A stretch of DNA of 64,000 nucleotides from Bos javanicus (Eukaryota; Chordata; Mammalia; Artiodactyla; Bovidae), in NCBI RefSeq assembly GCF_032452875.1, contig NC_083870.1, positions 8,370,001 to 8,434,000 on the forward strand, in the 5' to 3' direction. The notes beneath the pieces were generated by a model. The model worked only from the letters and a program-made list of their open reading frames with translations. It was not told the origin of the DNA and ran no database searches. The translations under genes and the position numbers were made by a program. The number at the start of each line of letters is the position of its first letter. Positions within the stretch are counted from its first letter, which is position 1. This document shows positions 24,694 through 36,100 of this stretch, one piece after another.

Positions 24694-25484
24694 AACTCAC
24701 AATTGATTGACAGAGTCAGAAAGAGACAATTGCTCTGCGATGTGGTGAGTGCTGTGACAAATGTGTGTGCAGATGTGTAGCTCTAACCCACAGGCTCTCA
24801 GAGGTGATCTGCTGGACTCAGACCCAAAGGGCAAAAAAGATCAGGAGGAGTAGGTGGGAAGTGTTGGGGGGGGCGGTCTGGAAGCAGGGTGTGTGTGGCA
24901 GTTCCAACCAGACAGAATAATGAGGGCAGATATTCAGAGGTGTGTGAGCATAGCTTGCTCAGGGAGCTAAACACATAAGCACATCTAGAGCGAAAGTACA
25001 GACATTAGGTCAGGAGAGGGAAATGGGTTTGGACAGATGAGGGCAGAGTGATAAATAGGAGCCAGATCATAAAGGACTTTGTGTGACATGCTAAAGAGAT
25101 TGGATTTTATCCTAAAGGTGATGAGAAGCAAATGAAGAATTTTAAGCAGGAGAGAGACAAGATCAAATTTGCATTTTAGAAATAGCAACAGCATGGAGGA
25201 TGGGTTGGAAAGAGATGAAGCTGGTCATAGATAGAATCATTTAATTTAATAATTTAATTCCACTACTTGCACTGATAAGTGGAAAATGATGAGGGCCTGA
25301 ATTCAGCTAAGAGGTAGAGGGCATGTAGAGGCCAGGAGACAGGAATGACAGAGCAGGCATCTGATCATTTTTAAGGAGGGAGAGAAAAGGGGCTAGGTGA
25401 GTCCTTGGCTTCTGGCTCAATATCATGGAGAGGGTAGCAATGGAGAGGAAGGAAACAAAGAGGACAGAAGAATGAACATGTAAT
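24694..25484. other. Spacer between inverted arms; no gene seen
   Basis: Unique-looking, purine-rich sequence with no coding signal recognised. Confidence 0.4.
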
Positions 25485-25727
25485 GTTGAAGGCCAGAGGT
25501 ACGTCTTTTATTTTTGGATCCTTCAGTTCAGTTCAGTTCAGTCGCTCAGTCGTGTCCGACTCTTTACAACCCCATGAACTGCACATGCCGGGCCTCCCTG
25601 TCCTTCACCAACTCCCGGAGTCCACCCAAACCCATGTCCATTGAGTAGGTGATGCCATCCAACCATCTTATCCTCTGTTGTTCCCTTCTCCTCCTGCGCT
25701 CAATCTTTCCCAGCAGCAGGGTCTTCC
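25485..25727 (-). repeat. Right arm of the inverted duplication (BovB tail plus flank)
   Basis: Reads GGATCCTTCAGTTCAGTTCA into an antisense BovB tail. The flank CCAGAGGTACGTCTTTTATT mirrors the sequence right of the 23.7-kb BovB copy. Differences between arms are scattered point changes. Confidence 0.85.
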
Positions 25728-26136
25728 TTCCACTGTGTAAGGAAGTTTACATATGTTAATTTATTTAATTTTCACAACAAACTCAGCTAGTGGGTATCAC
25801 TAACCCCTTTTTCCAAATAAGAATAATGAAGTTCAGAGAGTTTAACCTACCAGGCTACAACCAACACAGATATTTTTCAGAACTGGGCTGGGACAAGCAT
25901 GATGGAAGAGGGCAAGGACATGAGTTAACCCTGAAAACCTGTCCACCGTGGCTGCCACGGGCATTCTGCAGCACCTCCCAGTCTCAGTTTGCTCAAAAGG
26001 AGAGACCCTGGAACTGGGGGAGCATTTCTGCATTTCTGCACACAGAAGAGCACAGTCAGAGATGTGTGTTCCTAAAGCTACTCCATCTCAAAGAACGGCA
26101 AGGTGAACTCCTCCAAGAATAAGAAGGCTCCGGGCC

Positions 26137-26220
26137 AGGGAATTCCTGGACAGTCCAGTGGTTAGGGCTCCATGCTTTCACTTCCAAGGGTGAGGGTTCA
26201 TTCCTCAGTTGGGGGAAAAA
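26137..26220 (+). repeat. tRNA-derived SINE, partial
   Basis: GGGAATTCCTGGACAGTCCA head and GGGTTCATTCCTCAGTTGGG box B-like part, then an A-run. Confidence 0.7.
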
Positions 26221-26426
26221 AACAGTTCAGGGCAATTCCTTTGCCCAGGTGAAGGGCAGCCCTCAGCCAGAGAATCTCTCCTCTAGCCTGAACTCCTCCC
26301 TAATCAATACTGATCTAGGAAGAGGACATCAGCCTCCCTTCCCCAGTCTGGGAATGGCCCAGCCTGATGATATCTGACTCTCATGGAACTGGGTCTCAGT
26401 GACATCAAATATTTAGGAAAGGAGCA

Positions 26427-26474
26427 AAAAAAAAAAAAAAAAAAAAGAGAGAGAGAAAGAAAGAAAGAAAGAAA
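26427..26474 (+). repeat. Poly-A / (GAAA)n simple repeat
   Basis: A run of about 22 A is followed by GAGA and AAAG units. Confidence 0.9.
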
Positions 26475-26614
26475 TTCAACAAGCAAGAACCAGAGTCAAA
26501 ATTTGAACTTAGGTCTGTATGACTCCAAACTCTTATTTGTACTTTTGCACATTGGGATAGTCACCAAGTTAGGTTATATAGGATATGCTAGTTTGTGGGA
26601 AGTTGACAATGATT

Positions 26615-28270
26615 TCTATTTTGTTTTATTTTTTCCATTTTTACTGAGCTACAATTGACATATAACATTGTATAAGTTTAAGGTGAACAGCATCATGATT
26701 TGATATGTACATATTGAAAAATGATTCATCACATAATTATAACTTTTTTCCTTATAATGAGAACTTTTAAGATCTTCTCTCTTAGCAATCTTCAAATATA
26801 TAATACAGTTTTATTAACTACAGTCACCATGTCATGTATTACAACCTCAGAATTTATTTAGGTTATAACTAGGAATTTGTGCCTTCTGACCAGCTTCACC
26901 CAAAGACCCTTTCCCCCTAACCTCTACCAACCAAAAATCTAATCTCTATTTCTATGAGTTTGAGTTTTTTTTAGATTCCACATATAAGTGAGATCATACT
27001 GTATTTGTCTTTTTCTTATTCTGTTAGCATAATTCCCTCAAGGTCCATCCACGTTGTCACAAATGGTAGAATTTCCTTTTTTATTAATGACTGAATTAAA
27101 TATATAACATATCTTAAATGGATATAATATGATACATATATAATATTGTATATGTATATAACATATATATTACATCTCCTTTATCCGTGTATTTATTGAT
27201 GGCCAGTTAGGTTGTTTCCATGTCTTGGCTATTACAAATATGGCTGCAATGATCATGGAGATACAGATAACTCTGCGATTTTGTTCCCTTCAGATATGCC
27301 CCTAAATGTGGAATTGTTGGATCACATGGTAGTTCTATTTTTAATTTTTTGAGGAACTGCCATCCTTTTTCCACAATGGTTGCACCAATTTACATTCCCA
27401 CCAACAGTACACAAGGTCTCCTTTTTCTCCACATCCTTACCACCAATCGTTATTTCTTGTCTTTTTATTTTTAGATTTTTTTTATTGAGGTATAGTTGAT
27501 GAACAATATAAGTTTCAGGTGTACAATATAGTTCAGTTCAGTTCAGTCGCTCAGTCGTGTCCGACTCTTTGCAACCCCATGAATCGCAGCACGCCAGGCC
27601 TCCCTGTCCATCACCAACTCCCAGAGTTCACTCAGACTCATGTCCATCAAGTCAGTGATGCCATCCAGCCATCTCATCCTCTGTCGTCCCCTTCTCCTCC
27701 TGCCCCCAATCCCTCCCAGCACCAGAGTCTTTTCCAATGAGTCAACCCTTCACTTGAGGTGGCCAAAGTACTGGAGTTTCAGCTTTAGCATCATTCCTTC
27801 CAAAGAAATCCCAGGGCTGATCTCCTTCAGAATGGACTGGTTGGATCTCCTTGCAGTCCAAGGGACTCTCAAGAGTCTTCTCCAACACCACAGTTCATAG
27901 TAGTTCACAATTTTTGTATTTCTTGCCTTTTCATGATAGTCACTCTAACAGCTGTGAGATGACATCTCAATTGTGGGTTTGATTTGTATTTCCATAAAAA
28001 TTAATGATGTTAAGCACCTTTTCATGTACTTGTTGGCCCTTTGAATATCTCCTTTGGAAAACTGTCTATTCAGGTCCTTTGCTCACTTTAAAATTGGATT
28101 ATTTGGGGGTTTTGCTATTGAGTTGCATGGTATTTTGGATAATAACCTCTTATTTTGGATAGTAACCTCTTACCAGACGTGTAGCTCGCGAATGTTTTAT
28201 CCCATTCATAAGTGGCCTTGTCATTCTGCTGTTCATTTCTTTTTCTGTGCAGAAGCTTTTTTTTGTCTGA
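26615..28270 (-). mobile_element. L1 LINE 3' regions, antisense, split by a BovB tail
   Basis: Antisense L1 3' sequence with ACTGAGCTACAATTGACATA, GTTGTTTCCATGTCTTGGCT, CACAATGGTTGCACCAATTT and, after the BovB, TCCATAAAAATTAATGATGT. A second L1-type start (TTTTTTTATTGAGGTATAGT) at about 27480 suggests two overlapping copies. Confidence 0.75.
27530..27897 (-). mobile_element. BovB LINE 3' end, antisense
   Basis: Begins GTTCAGTTCAGTTCAGTCGC and runs through the antisense reverse-transcriptase C-terminus to about CACCACAGTTCA. Inserted in the antisense L1. Confidence 0.9.
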
Positions 28271-28289
28271 TGTACACGTTGTACCATGC

Positions 28290-28507
28290 ATGCACAGTCA
28301 CTCAGTCATGTCCTACACTTTGCGGCCCATTGACTGTGACCCACCAGTCTCCTCTGTCCATGGAATTTTCTAGGCAAGATTCCTGAAGCGGATTGCCTTT
28401 TCCTACTCCAGGGGATCTTCCAAAGCAGAGATCGAACCTGAGTCTTTTACATCTCTTACATCTGCATTGGCAAGCGGGTTCTTTATCACCAATGCCACCC
28501 GGGAAGC
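28290..28507 (-). repeat. Bov-tA SINE, antisense
   Basis: CACTCAGTCATGTCCTACAC start; ends GCCACCCGGGAAGC. An extra TTACATCTC repeat lies inside near 28447-28460. Confidence 0.8.
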
Positions 28508-29029
28508 ACAAATTGTACTATTAATACCTGTTTTTTTTTTAATTATTATGTTGCTTGTACTTTAGGTATCATAAAGCTCCATTTTAGACATACTGAATTT
28601 GAGATGCCTATGTGACATCCAAGTAAAGTCATCTAATAAACTACTGGGTATAGTAGTCCTTGCAGAAGTTATTTACACTCTCTGACCTCAGTTTCCTCAT
28701 CTTTAAAGGGGTGATATTACCTATCTTTTAGGGTAAATATTAGTAAGGATTCTTACACAGTACACTGCTCATAATAAGAACAAATTAATGAAGCAATATC
28801 TATAATATGAAACATGATCTTAACCACACAAGTTAGAGTTTGATTATACATTTCCTTGTAAGAGCTAGGAGTTCCATTTATTTATGCAGTCTCCATAATC
28901 AGACAGTAAATTCCTTGATAATAGGAACCCTCTCTTTTGTCCTTCCCCATAGTTCCTCACCACAGAGTGGGTACCTAATAACTTAATGCTAAAGGAAATT
29001 GGCAACTGTGAAAGTGGATATGGGCCCAA
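28508..29029. other. Intergenic; no gene seen
   Basis: AT-rich sequence. A MIR-like TGACCTCAGTTTCCTCATCT stretch at about 28683-28705 may be a short MIR fragment. Confidence 0.4.
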
Positions 29030-29780
29030 GCATGGAAGGCCCTACACTCCTTCTGCAGTCTCTACCCCAGTTGGTGGTACCACTGTTCTCTCAATCACCC
29101 ATGCTAGGAACCTGGAGTCATCTTTAACTCCTCTTCCTCTTTCTCAACCCAGACATGCCAGTTATCACCAAGTTCCAAGTACTTCACCTCCCGTGTATTT
29201 TTCAAAACCCTCTCCTCCACTATATCTTCCCACTATCCTAGATCAGGCTTATCAACCCTGCATCTACTGTATGGCAAGAGTTCCAGCTGGTTTCTTTGCC
29301 TCCAGTCCTGCCGGGATCCATCTTCCAAACAGTTGGTAGTTACATATCTACAGTAGATCTGACCATGTAATTTCCTATTTAACCCCTTAAAAGCTTCCTG
29401 ATGGACTTAAGTTGCTATCTCCAGCACACAGGGTCTCCCATGAACCAGCACTGCCTACATCCTAGCCTCATACCCCATCTCTCTAGACTTCTCTCTTCCC
29501 ACTCCAGTCTGAAATGTTATGCTCCAGCAAGAAAAGCCTGTTTGTGGTTCTACCATATCTACTTTATTGTATCTGGCTTCTCAAACTTCTCAGGTTGCAC
29601 CCTCTACCTGAACTACCTTTTATTTTTTTATCTGGCTAACTCCTCATTATCCTTTAAAAATCAACTCAGTTGTCATTCCTCCAGAAAGCCTTTCCTGCCT
29701 CCTTCTCAACACCTCTTTGCCAAAGCAAGATTAAATGTCCCTCTTCTGTGGTTCCATAAAGCTCTGTGCATAGCATCATC
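29030..29780. repeat. L2-like ancient LINE remnant
   Basis: Pyrimidine-rich sequence with AGATCTGACCATGTAATTTC, TCATTATCCTTTAAAAATCA and AGAAAGCCTTTCCTGCCTCC, characteristic of old antisense L2. The frame at 29401-29790 is not a gene. Confidence 0.45.
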
Positions 29781-29796
29781 AGTGATTTGATTATAT

Positions 29797-29918
29797 TTCT
29801 TTTTTTTTTTTTGCCTCACCACCCAGTGGGATCTTAGTTCCCCTGCCAGGGACCAGACCTGCACCCCCTGAATTGAAAGCATGGAGTCTTAACTACTGGA
29901 CTGCCTGGGAAGTCTCTG
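29797..29918 (-). repeat. tRNA-derived SINE, antisense, partial
   Basis: T-run then GTGGGATCTTAGTTCCCCTG and GGACTGCCTGGGAAGTCTC. Confidence 0.75.
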
Positions 29919-30044
29919 GTTATATTTCCTTATATCTATTTAAAGGTCTGTCTCCCAACTCCGCACATTTAAACTCCACAAGGACAGGAGAGCATCTTAT
30001 TCATCTTTTTTTTCCCTTGGGCTTTTATTCATCTTTTTTATCCC

Positions 30045-30297
30045 TGCTGCTGCTGCTGCTAAGTCACTTCAGTCGTGTCCAACTCTTAGCAACCCCACGG
30101 ACTACAGCCCACCAGGCTCCCCCATCCCTGGGATTCTCCAGGCAAGAACACTGGAGCAGGTTGCCATTTCCTTCTCCAATGCATGAAAGTGAAAAATGAA
30201 AGTGAAGTCATTCAGTCGTGTCCGACTCTTAGCGACCTCACGGACTGCAGCCCGCCAGGCTCCTCAGTCCATGGGATTTTCCAGGCAAGAGTACTAG
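30045..30297 (-). repeat. Bov-A2 SINE, antisense
   Basis: CTGCTGCTGCTGCTAAGTCA tail and two inverted BovA monomers; truncated at AAGAGTACT. Confidence 0.9.
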
Positions 30298-30904
30298 TGT
30301 CTAATATATAGGAGATTCTCAGTATTTGTTGATTGAATGAGTTAGTGTAAATTCTCACAATAGTCCCACTCAAGCAAAGATAACAACAGATGCACACACA
30401 TACATATGCAAGGACCAGATCCAAGTCTGTGCTCTCTGGAACTCAGCTTACTTCAAACTGCAGTAAGTTATACATAGTTGAATGTTGCACCTACTTGAGA
30501 TGAAGAGGACCTAAACAAAGCTCTTTCTAACCCAGTCTCTTCTAAGTGTATTTTTATGGTTCTAGCCTGCATTTGGTTTTTAACTCATTGTCAGAGCAAC
30601 ATTCGTTATAATTTATTCCTTAACTGAAGAAACGAACAATATGACAAAAAGAAAAAATGCTGTATTCTAGTAGGAGAAGACTATATAAGCACAGGAACAA
30701 CAAACACCCATGGGGATGTGCACTGAGATCGAACTTTCAAGGTGAAAGATTGAGATTTGTACCTTATTGCAGTGTTTGCATGATCAGATTTATCCAGCAT
30801 AGATTTACCCAACATGTTACCCATCTCCAACACATCCAAATAGCTTTGGAAATTATTTTTTTTCCATTCATAAATTTCGGAGAGAGTGTTATATACACAC
30901 TTAT

Positions 30905-32045
30905 TCTTTTCAGAATTTTTACTTTTTTATTTGCTATTTTTAATCAACTGTGGTTGATTCTGGTTTCCCTGGTGGTTCAGTGGTAAAGAATCCTCCTGCC
31001 AATGCAGGAGACGTTAGATCCCTGTGTTAAGAAGATCCCCTGGAAAGGGAAATGGCAACCCACTCCAGTACTCTTGCCTGGGAAATCCCATGGACAGAGG
31101 AGTCTGGTGGGTTACACTCCATGGGGTGGCAAAACGTCAGACATGAGTCACCAACTAAACAACAACAGCCACAGTAGTTGATTTACAATATTGTATTGGT
31201 TTCAGGTGTACAGCAAAGTGATTCAGTTATACATATGTCAATCTTTTTCAAATTCTTTTCCTCTTTATATTATTACAGAATATTGAGCAGATTTCTCTGT
31301 GCTATACTGTAGGTCCTTATTGGTTATCTATTTTAGAAATAGTCATGTGTATATGTCAATCCCAAACTCCTCATTTATATTTCCCACCCACCTTTCTTTT
31401 CCCCTTTGGTAACCATAAATTTGTTTTCTATGTCTGTGAGTCTGTTTTGTCAATAAGTTCAGTTGTATCATTTTTTCAGGTTCTGCATATAGCCAATAAC
31501 ATATGAATTTGTCTTTGTCTGACTTACTTTACTCAGTATGATGATCTTCAGGTCCATCCATGTCGCTGCAAATGGCATTACTTCATTCTTTACAATGGTT
31601 GAGTAATATTCCATTGTATATATGTACCACATCTTCATCCACTCATCCGTCAATGGACATTTAGATTGCTTATGCCTTGGCTATTGTAAACAGCATTACA
31701 ATGCACACTGGGGTGCATGTATCCTTTCAAACCACAGTTTTCTCTGGACATACGCCCAGGAGTGGGATTGCAGTGTCATATGGTAGCTCTATTTTTAGTT
31801 TTTAAAGAAATCTCCTTACTGTTCTCCATAGTGACCTCACCAATTTGCATTCCCACCAACAGTGTAGGAGTGTTCCCTTTTCTCCACACCCTCTCCAGCA
31901 TTTATTGCTTGTAAATTTTTGATGATGGCCATTCTGACTGGTATGAGGTGATATCTCACTGTAGTTTTGATTTGCATTTCTCTAATAATTAATGATGTTG
32001 AACATCTTTTCAAGTGCCTCTTGGCCATCTGAACATATGCACACT
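30905..32045 (-). mobile_element. L1 LINE 3' region, antisense, with Bov-tA inserted
   Basis: Antisense L1: GGTTTCAGGTGTACAGCAAA, TAGGTCCTTATTGGTTATCT, TGAGTAATATTCCATTGTAT and ATTGCTTGTAAATTTTTGAT. The Bov-tA at 30959 interrupts it; the flanks GTGGTTGATT and GTAGTTGATT are a probable target duplication. Confidence 0.8.
30959..31172 (+). repeat. Bov-tA SINE
   Basis: TCTGGTTTCCCTGGTGGTTC head, BovA body, and tail AACTAAACAACAACAG. Confidence 0.88.
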
Positions 32046-33159
32046 TTTTATACTTGCAAAAATATTCTTCAGTATTTATGGAGCACTAGACAACCACAGT
32101 GAAGGCTCCTACTTCTGATTCTTAAACTTATTACTTAGAAGTCCTTCATCTTGGCTCCATACAGGACCAGGTACATAATTTGCAGGGCCCACTGAAAAAC
32201 AAAAACGCAGAGCCCCTTTTTCAAACATCATTAAGAATTTCAAGCCAGTAGAAATAGCAGAGCATTAAAACAAGCCCAAGATCCCTCTGAGCACAGAGCC
32301 TGTGTGACTTCATAGGCACACTCCCATGAAGCCATCTCTGGTGCACGAGTCCCCAGATCAATCCCAAATACCTCTAACATTCTAGAAGCCACTCTGATTT
32401 AATTCTCAGCCCTCCCTGCTTCGGAAGTGGTGCCTCTTCTAGCTCTTTATACATAAGCTCTTAATTAGGCCCCAGTCTCTTTTGAAGAACTCACCTTAGA
32501 GGAGCAGTGTACAATTGTTATGCCTATTCTTTTACTGTGGACACACCACAAGTGAAAAAGCTTGTTGTCTCCCACTCTCCCTTCATCCTCTCAGCTTGTC
32601 CCAGAATCCAAATACAGAGGAGGCTGCAGATCTACCATGAAACTCGGCAGTCGGGAAAGTCCCTATGGATCTGATAAGGAGCAGTTTCTAACGAGTCACG
32701 AGGTCCCCTCCTGCCAGGGTCCCTCCCCATGTGCCAGCAGCCAGCACCAAGGGCATGCCGGGAAAACCTCCCACCCAAGTCTTTGCCCTGGGTCCAGAGT
32801 CTGTGCCCCATCCAGGTAATCACTGAGAACAACGGAGGCTACACACAGCAGACGTTCCTTGTTTTCCAGGTACTGAGGGCCATAATCCCTCACTCTAAAC
32901 AGCTCCTGAAATCAATCGGAAAGCAGGTCAGAGGGGGAGTCTGGGGAAAAGAACCCAACACCAGATTCTGTGGCCTGCAGGCTACATGCTGTGTAAGAGG
33001 AGCAGGTAGGAAATCTCTCGGTGGGCAAAGATTAAAAGCAATGAAGTGCAGATAGTGCAGGGGGTCAGGCCCAGGGTAGGTTTGGGGAGAAGCTCTGCAG
33101 AAGGGGGGTCGAATGTCAAGGGGGGTCCAGAGCTGACTGCTAACCCCTCCCAAATTCAG
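32046..33159 (+). other. NR1I3: NR1I3 upstream flank / 5' UTR intron, exon 1 not placed
   Basis: No repeat is clear. NR1I3 in other mammals has a non-coding first exon. I cannot identify it here with confidence. The acceptor AAATTCAG at 33152-33159 marks the 5' edge of the first coding exon. Confidence 0.45.
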
Positions 33160-33192
33160 GGGCCTGCGACAGCCACCCCAATACCTGAAGCC

Positions 33193-36100
33193 ATGGCCAG
33201 TGGGGAAGACGAGCCGAGGAACTGCGCAGTGTGTGGGGACCGGGCTACAGGCTACCACTTCCATGCCCTGACTTGTGAGGGCTGCAAGGGTTTCTTCAGG
33301 TGAGAACCTCCTCCTCAACACAAACAACCTCCCAAACTGCCTGCCAGACAGCCTTTAAGCCTTGGCACATGCTAGGGCTTGCCCGGCTACAGCACTCTTG
33401 CATCTTGGAACCTAACCATCCTATAGCTAGCATGTGACACGCTGGCAACCTCAACACTGTATAAACATGTGGCAAAAGAACAAAGGGAGGCAGAGAGTGT
33501 GTCCTCTGGACACAGCCCCTGAGTCAAGTGTACTCACTACCTGCAAAGCACCAAACTAGCCCAGTCTATAGAAAGTATAGACTCCTGACTGATTCTGTGC
33601 CCCATGGCAATGCTTGAGATGTACTGTGTCCTCCCTACCCCTAGGGACTTCTGGATACAGCTCAGATTAGCCCATGTCCCCATAGATTCAGGATTTTAGT
33701 TCCCCAACCAGGGATTGAACCCGGGCCCTTGGCAGTGAAAGCACCAAGTGCTAACCCCTGGACCACCAGGGAATCCCCACCATAGATTCTTTGGGACCGT
33801 ATCACTGTAGCCCCTCACAACGTCTGTCTCCACAGGCGAACAGTCAGCAAAAGCACCAGTCTCACGTGCCCCTTCGCTGGAAGCTGTGAGGTCAACAAGG
33901 CCCAGAGGCGCCACTGCCCTGCCTGCAGGCTGCAGAAGTGCTTGGATGCTGGCATGAAGAAGGACAGTGAGTTGCCCCCTACCATCCCAAGAATCCAGTG
34001 TCCTCCCCTGACCATGCTTTGCCCTTGTTCCCACAGCATTATTCTCCACCTGGAAGGCAGAGTAAGCTTTTTGAAACAAGTCAGACAATGTCACTTAAGA
34101 TCTCCAAGGGCTCCTCATCTCTCTTATGGTCCATGGTCTCACAGTCCCATGTCTGCCATCCACCTCTCAGATTTTTCCTACTCTTTCCCCTTGCTCAATC
34201 CATCCCAGCCACACTGATGGCAATGCCATTCTCAAACACACCAAAGTACGCTCTCCTGGGGACTTATGTAACTTATACTTGCACTTGCCATTCCCTCTAT
34301 CTGGAATGCTCTTTTCCTAGGTATTATTATGGCTTGCTTTTTCTCCTTTATCTCTCAAGTATAGTGCCTGTTACTTAGTAACTACTCAACTCAGTGCCAA
34401 GTAATTAGGTTCAGCCCCCAAAAGACAATGTAACTTGTAATAAACTTAAACTAACAGAAACCAGCTTGCCTAAGTACACTCAGCTGAAAACTGGAGAGTC
34501 AGTATTCACCAGACCCTTATTTTCTTTGTGACATCACATTACTTTTCATCATGGAGTAGTAGAAAAGAAACTGTAGAAGTCAAAAAATCTTGAATCCAAT
34601 CTACATCACATAAGTATTTCGTGACCTTGGCCCTGGAACTAGAATGTCAGCCTCTCTCTGTTTCTGAAAAACATGGAAATCACACCTGCCCTCTCTACCC
34701 ATAGGATTATTTCATTCACTGAGACCTAACCTCAGAAGCTTTGAAATTATAAAGCTATTGCAACATAAGGTGATGTTTTTGGTATCACAAGCCCTCCCTC
34801 TTCAATATTCCCCCAGAAGCCGAACATCTCCTAATACTTTCCCCACTTTATTGTCCATCCTTCCTTTCCCTCCCACAGTGCTGTTTTCTGCCACAGTGTC
34901 CCATGGGTCGGAGCAAATGTTACAGGAATCCCCTACCATCTGGAGCCTCTGGGACTCCAGTCGAGCCCAAGGAAATGTCAGGAACTCTCCTCCCTCCTTG
35001 TGTCCACTGTGCAGAGTGTCCAAGGGTCCCAAGCCAGGGGCTGGCAGAGAGAAGTGCTCTCTGCTGGTCTCAATAGCTTTGTCACATCCCTTCCCCGGGC
35101 ACAGTGATCCTATCGGCAGAAGCCCTGGCATTGCGGCGAGCAAGACAGTCCCAGCGACGGGCACAGCAAGCATCGATGCAGCTGAGTAAGGAGCAGAAAG
35201 AGCTAGTCCGGACACTCCTGGGGGCCCACGCTCGCCATGTGGGCACCATGTTTGACCAGTTTGTGCAGTTCAGGGTGAGCATTTATAGGATTCAAGATGA
35301 AATAAGACAAAAGGGTGTCCAAGGAGGCTGGCCCGAGGGAGGGGACTGTGTGCCATGCCCTGATAGAGGACAGAACTTCTCCAGAACCCCAGCCAAGGCA
35401 GACTTCTCAGCCTGGAATCCTTCCAAGATAAAACTGTTGGGTTAGTCGCTTAGTCATGTCTCACTCTTTGTGACCCCATGGACTGTAGCCCACCAGGCTT
35501 CTCTGTCCATGGGATTTCCCAGGCAAGAATATCAGAGTCGGTTGCCATTTCCTCCTCCAGAGAATCTTCCCAACACAGGGATTGAACCTGGGTCTCCCGT
35601 ATTGCAGGCAGATTCTTTACCGTTTGAGCCATCAGATAAAACTAGAGAAACCTAAAAGAGACCCCTAGGACTGGGGCCTCTCACTCAGGCTCTGATCTCT
35701 GCAGCCACCAGCTCATCTGTTCACCCATCACCAGCGCTTGCCCACCCTGGTCCCTGTACTGCCCCTGCTCATGCATTTTGCAGATGTCATCACTTTCATG
35801 GTACAGCAAATCATCAAGTTCACCAAGGATCTGCCCCTCTTTCGGTATGTGACCCCTCCCCGTGCCTTTCAGGAAGAAATTGCTCCAGTAAATTATAATC
35901 CCACTCCATCAAAAAAAAGTCACTAACCAAACTAACCCATCCCTCAGCCCTTTCCAGTAGCGGATCTTGAATTCTCAGCTTGGCTTTTAAGCATCTCAGT
36001 AAGAACTGGGGGTTCCTCTCCCTCTCTGAAGTTCAGCCTAACGTGCAGGTCTCCTGCTCCTCACAGGTCCTTGCCCATGGAGGACCAGATCTCCCTTCTC

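Noticed and set aside
32562..32819. Possible NR1I3 5' coding exon
   Set aside because: The family start ATG and DNA-binding domain begin at 33193; nothing upstream resembles a nuclear-receptor A/B domain.
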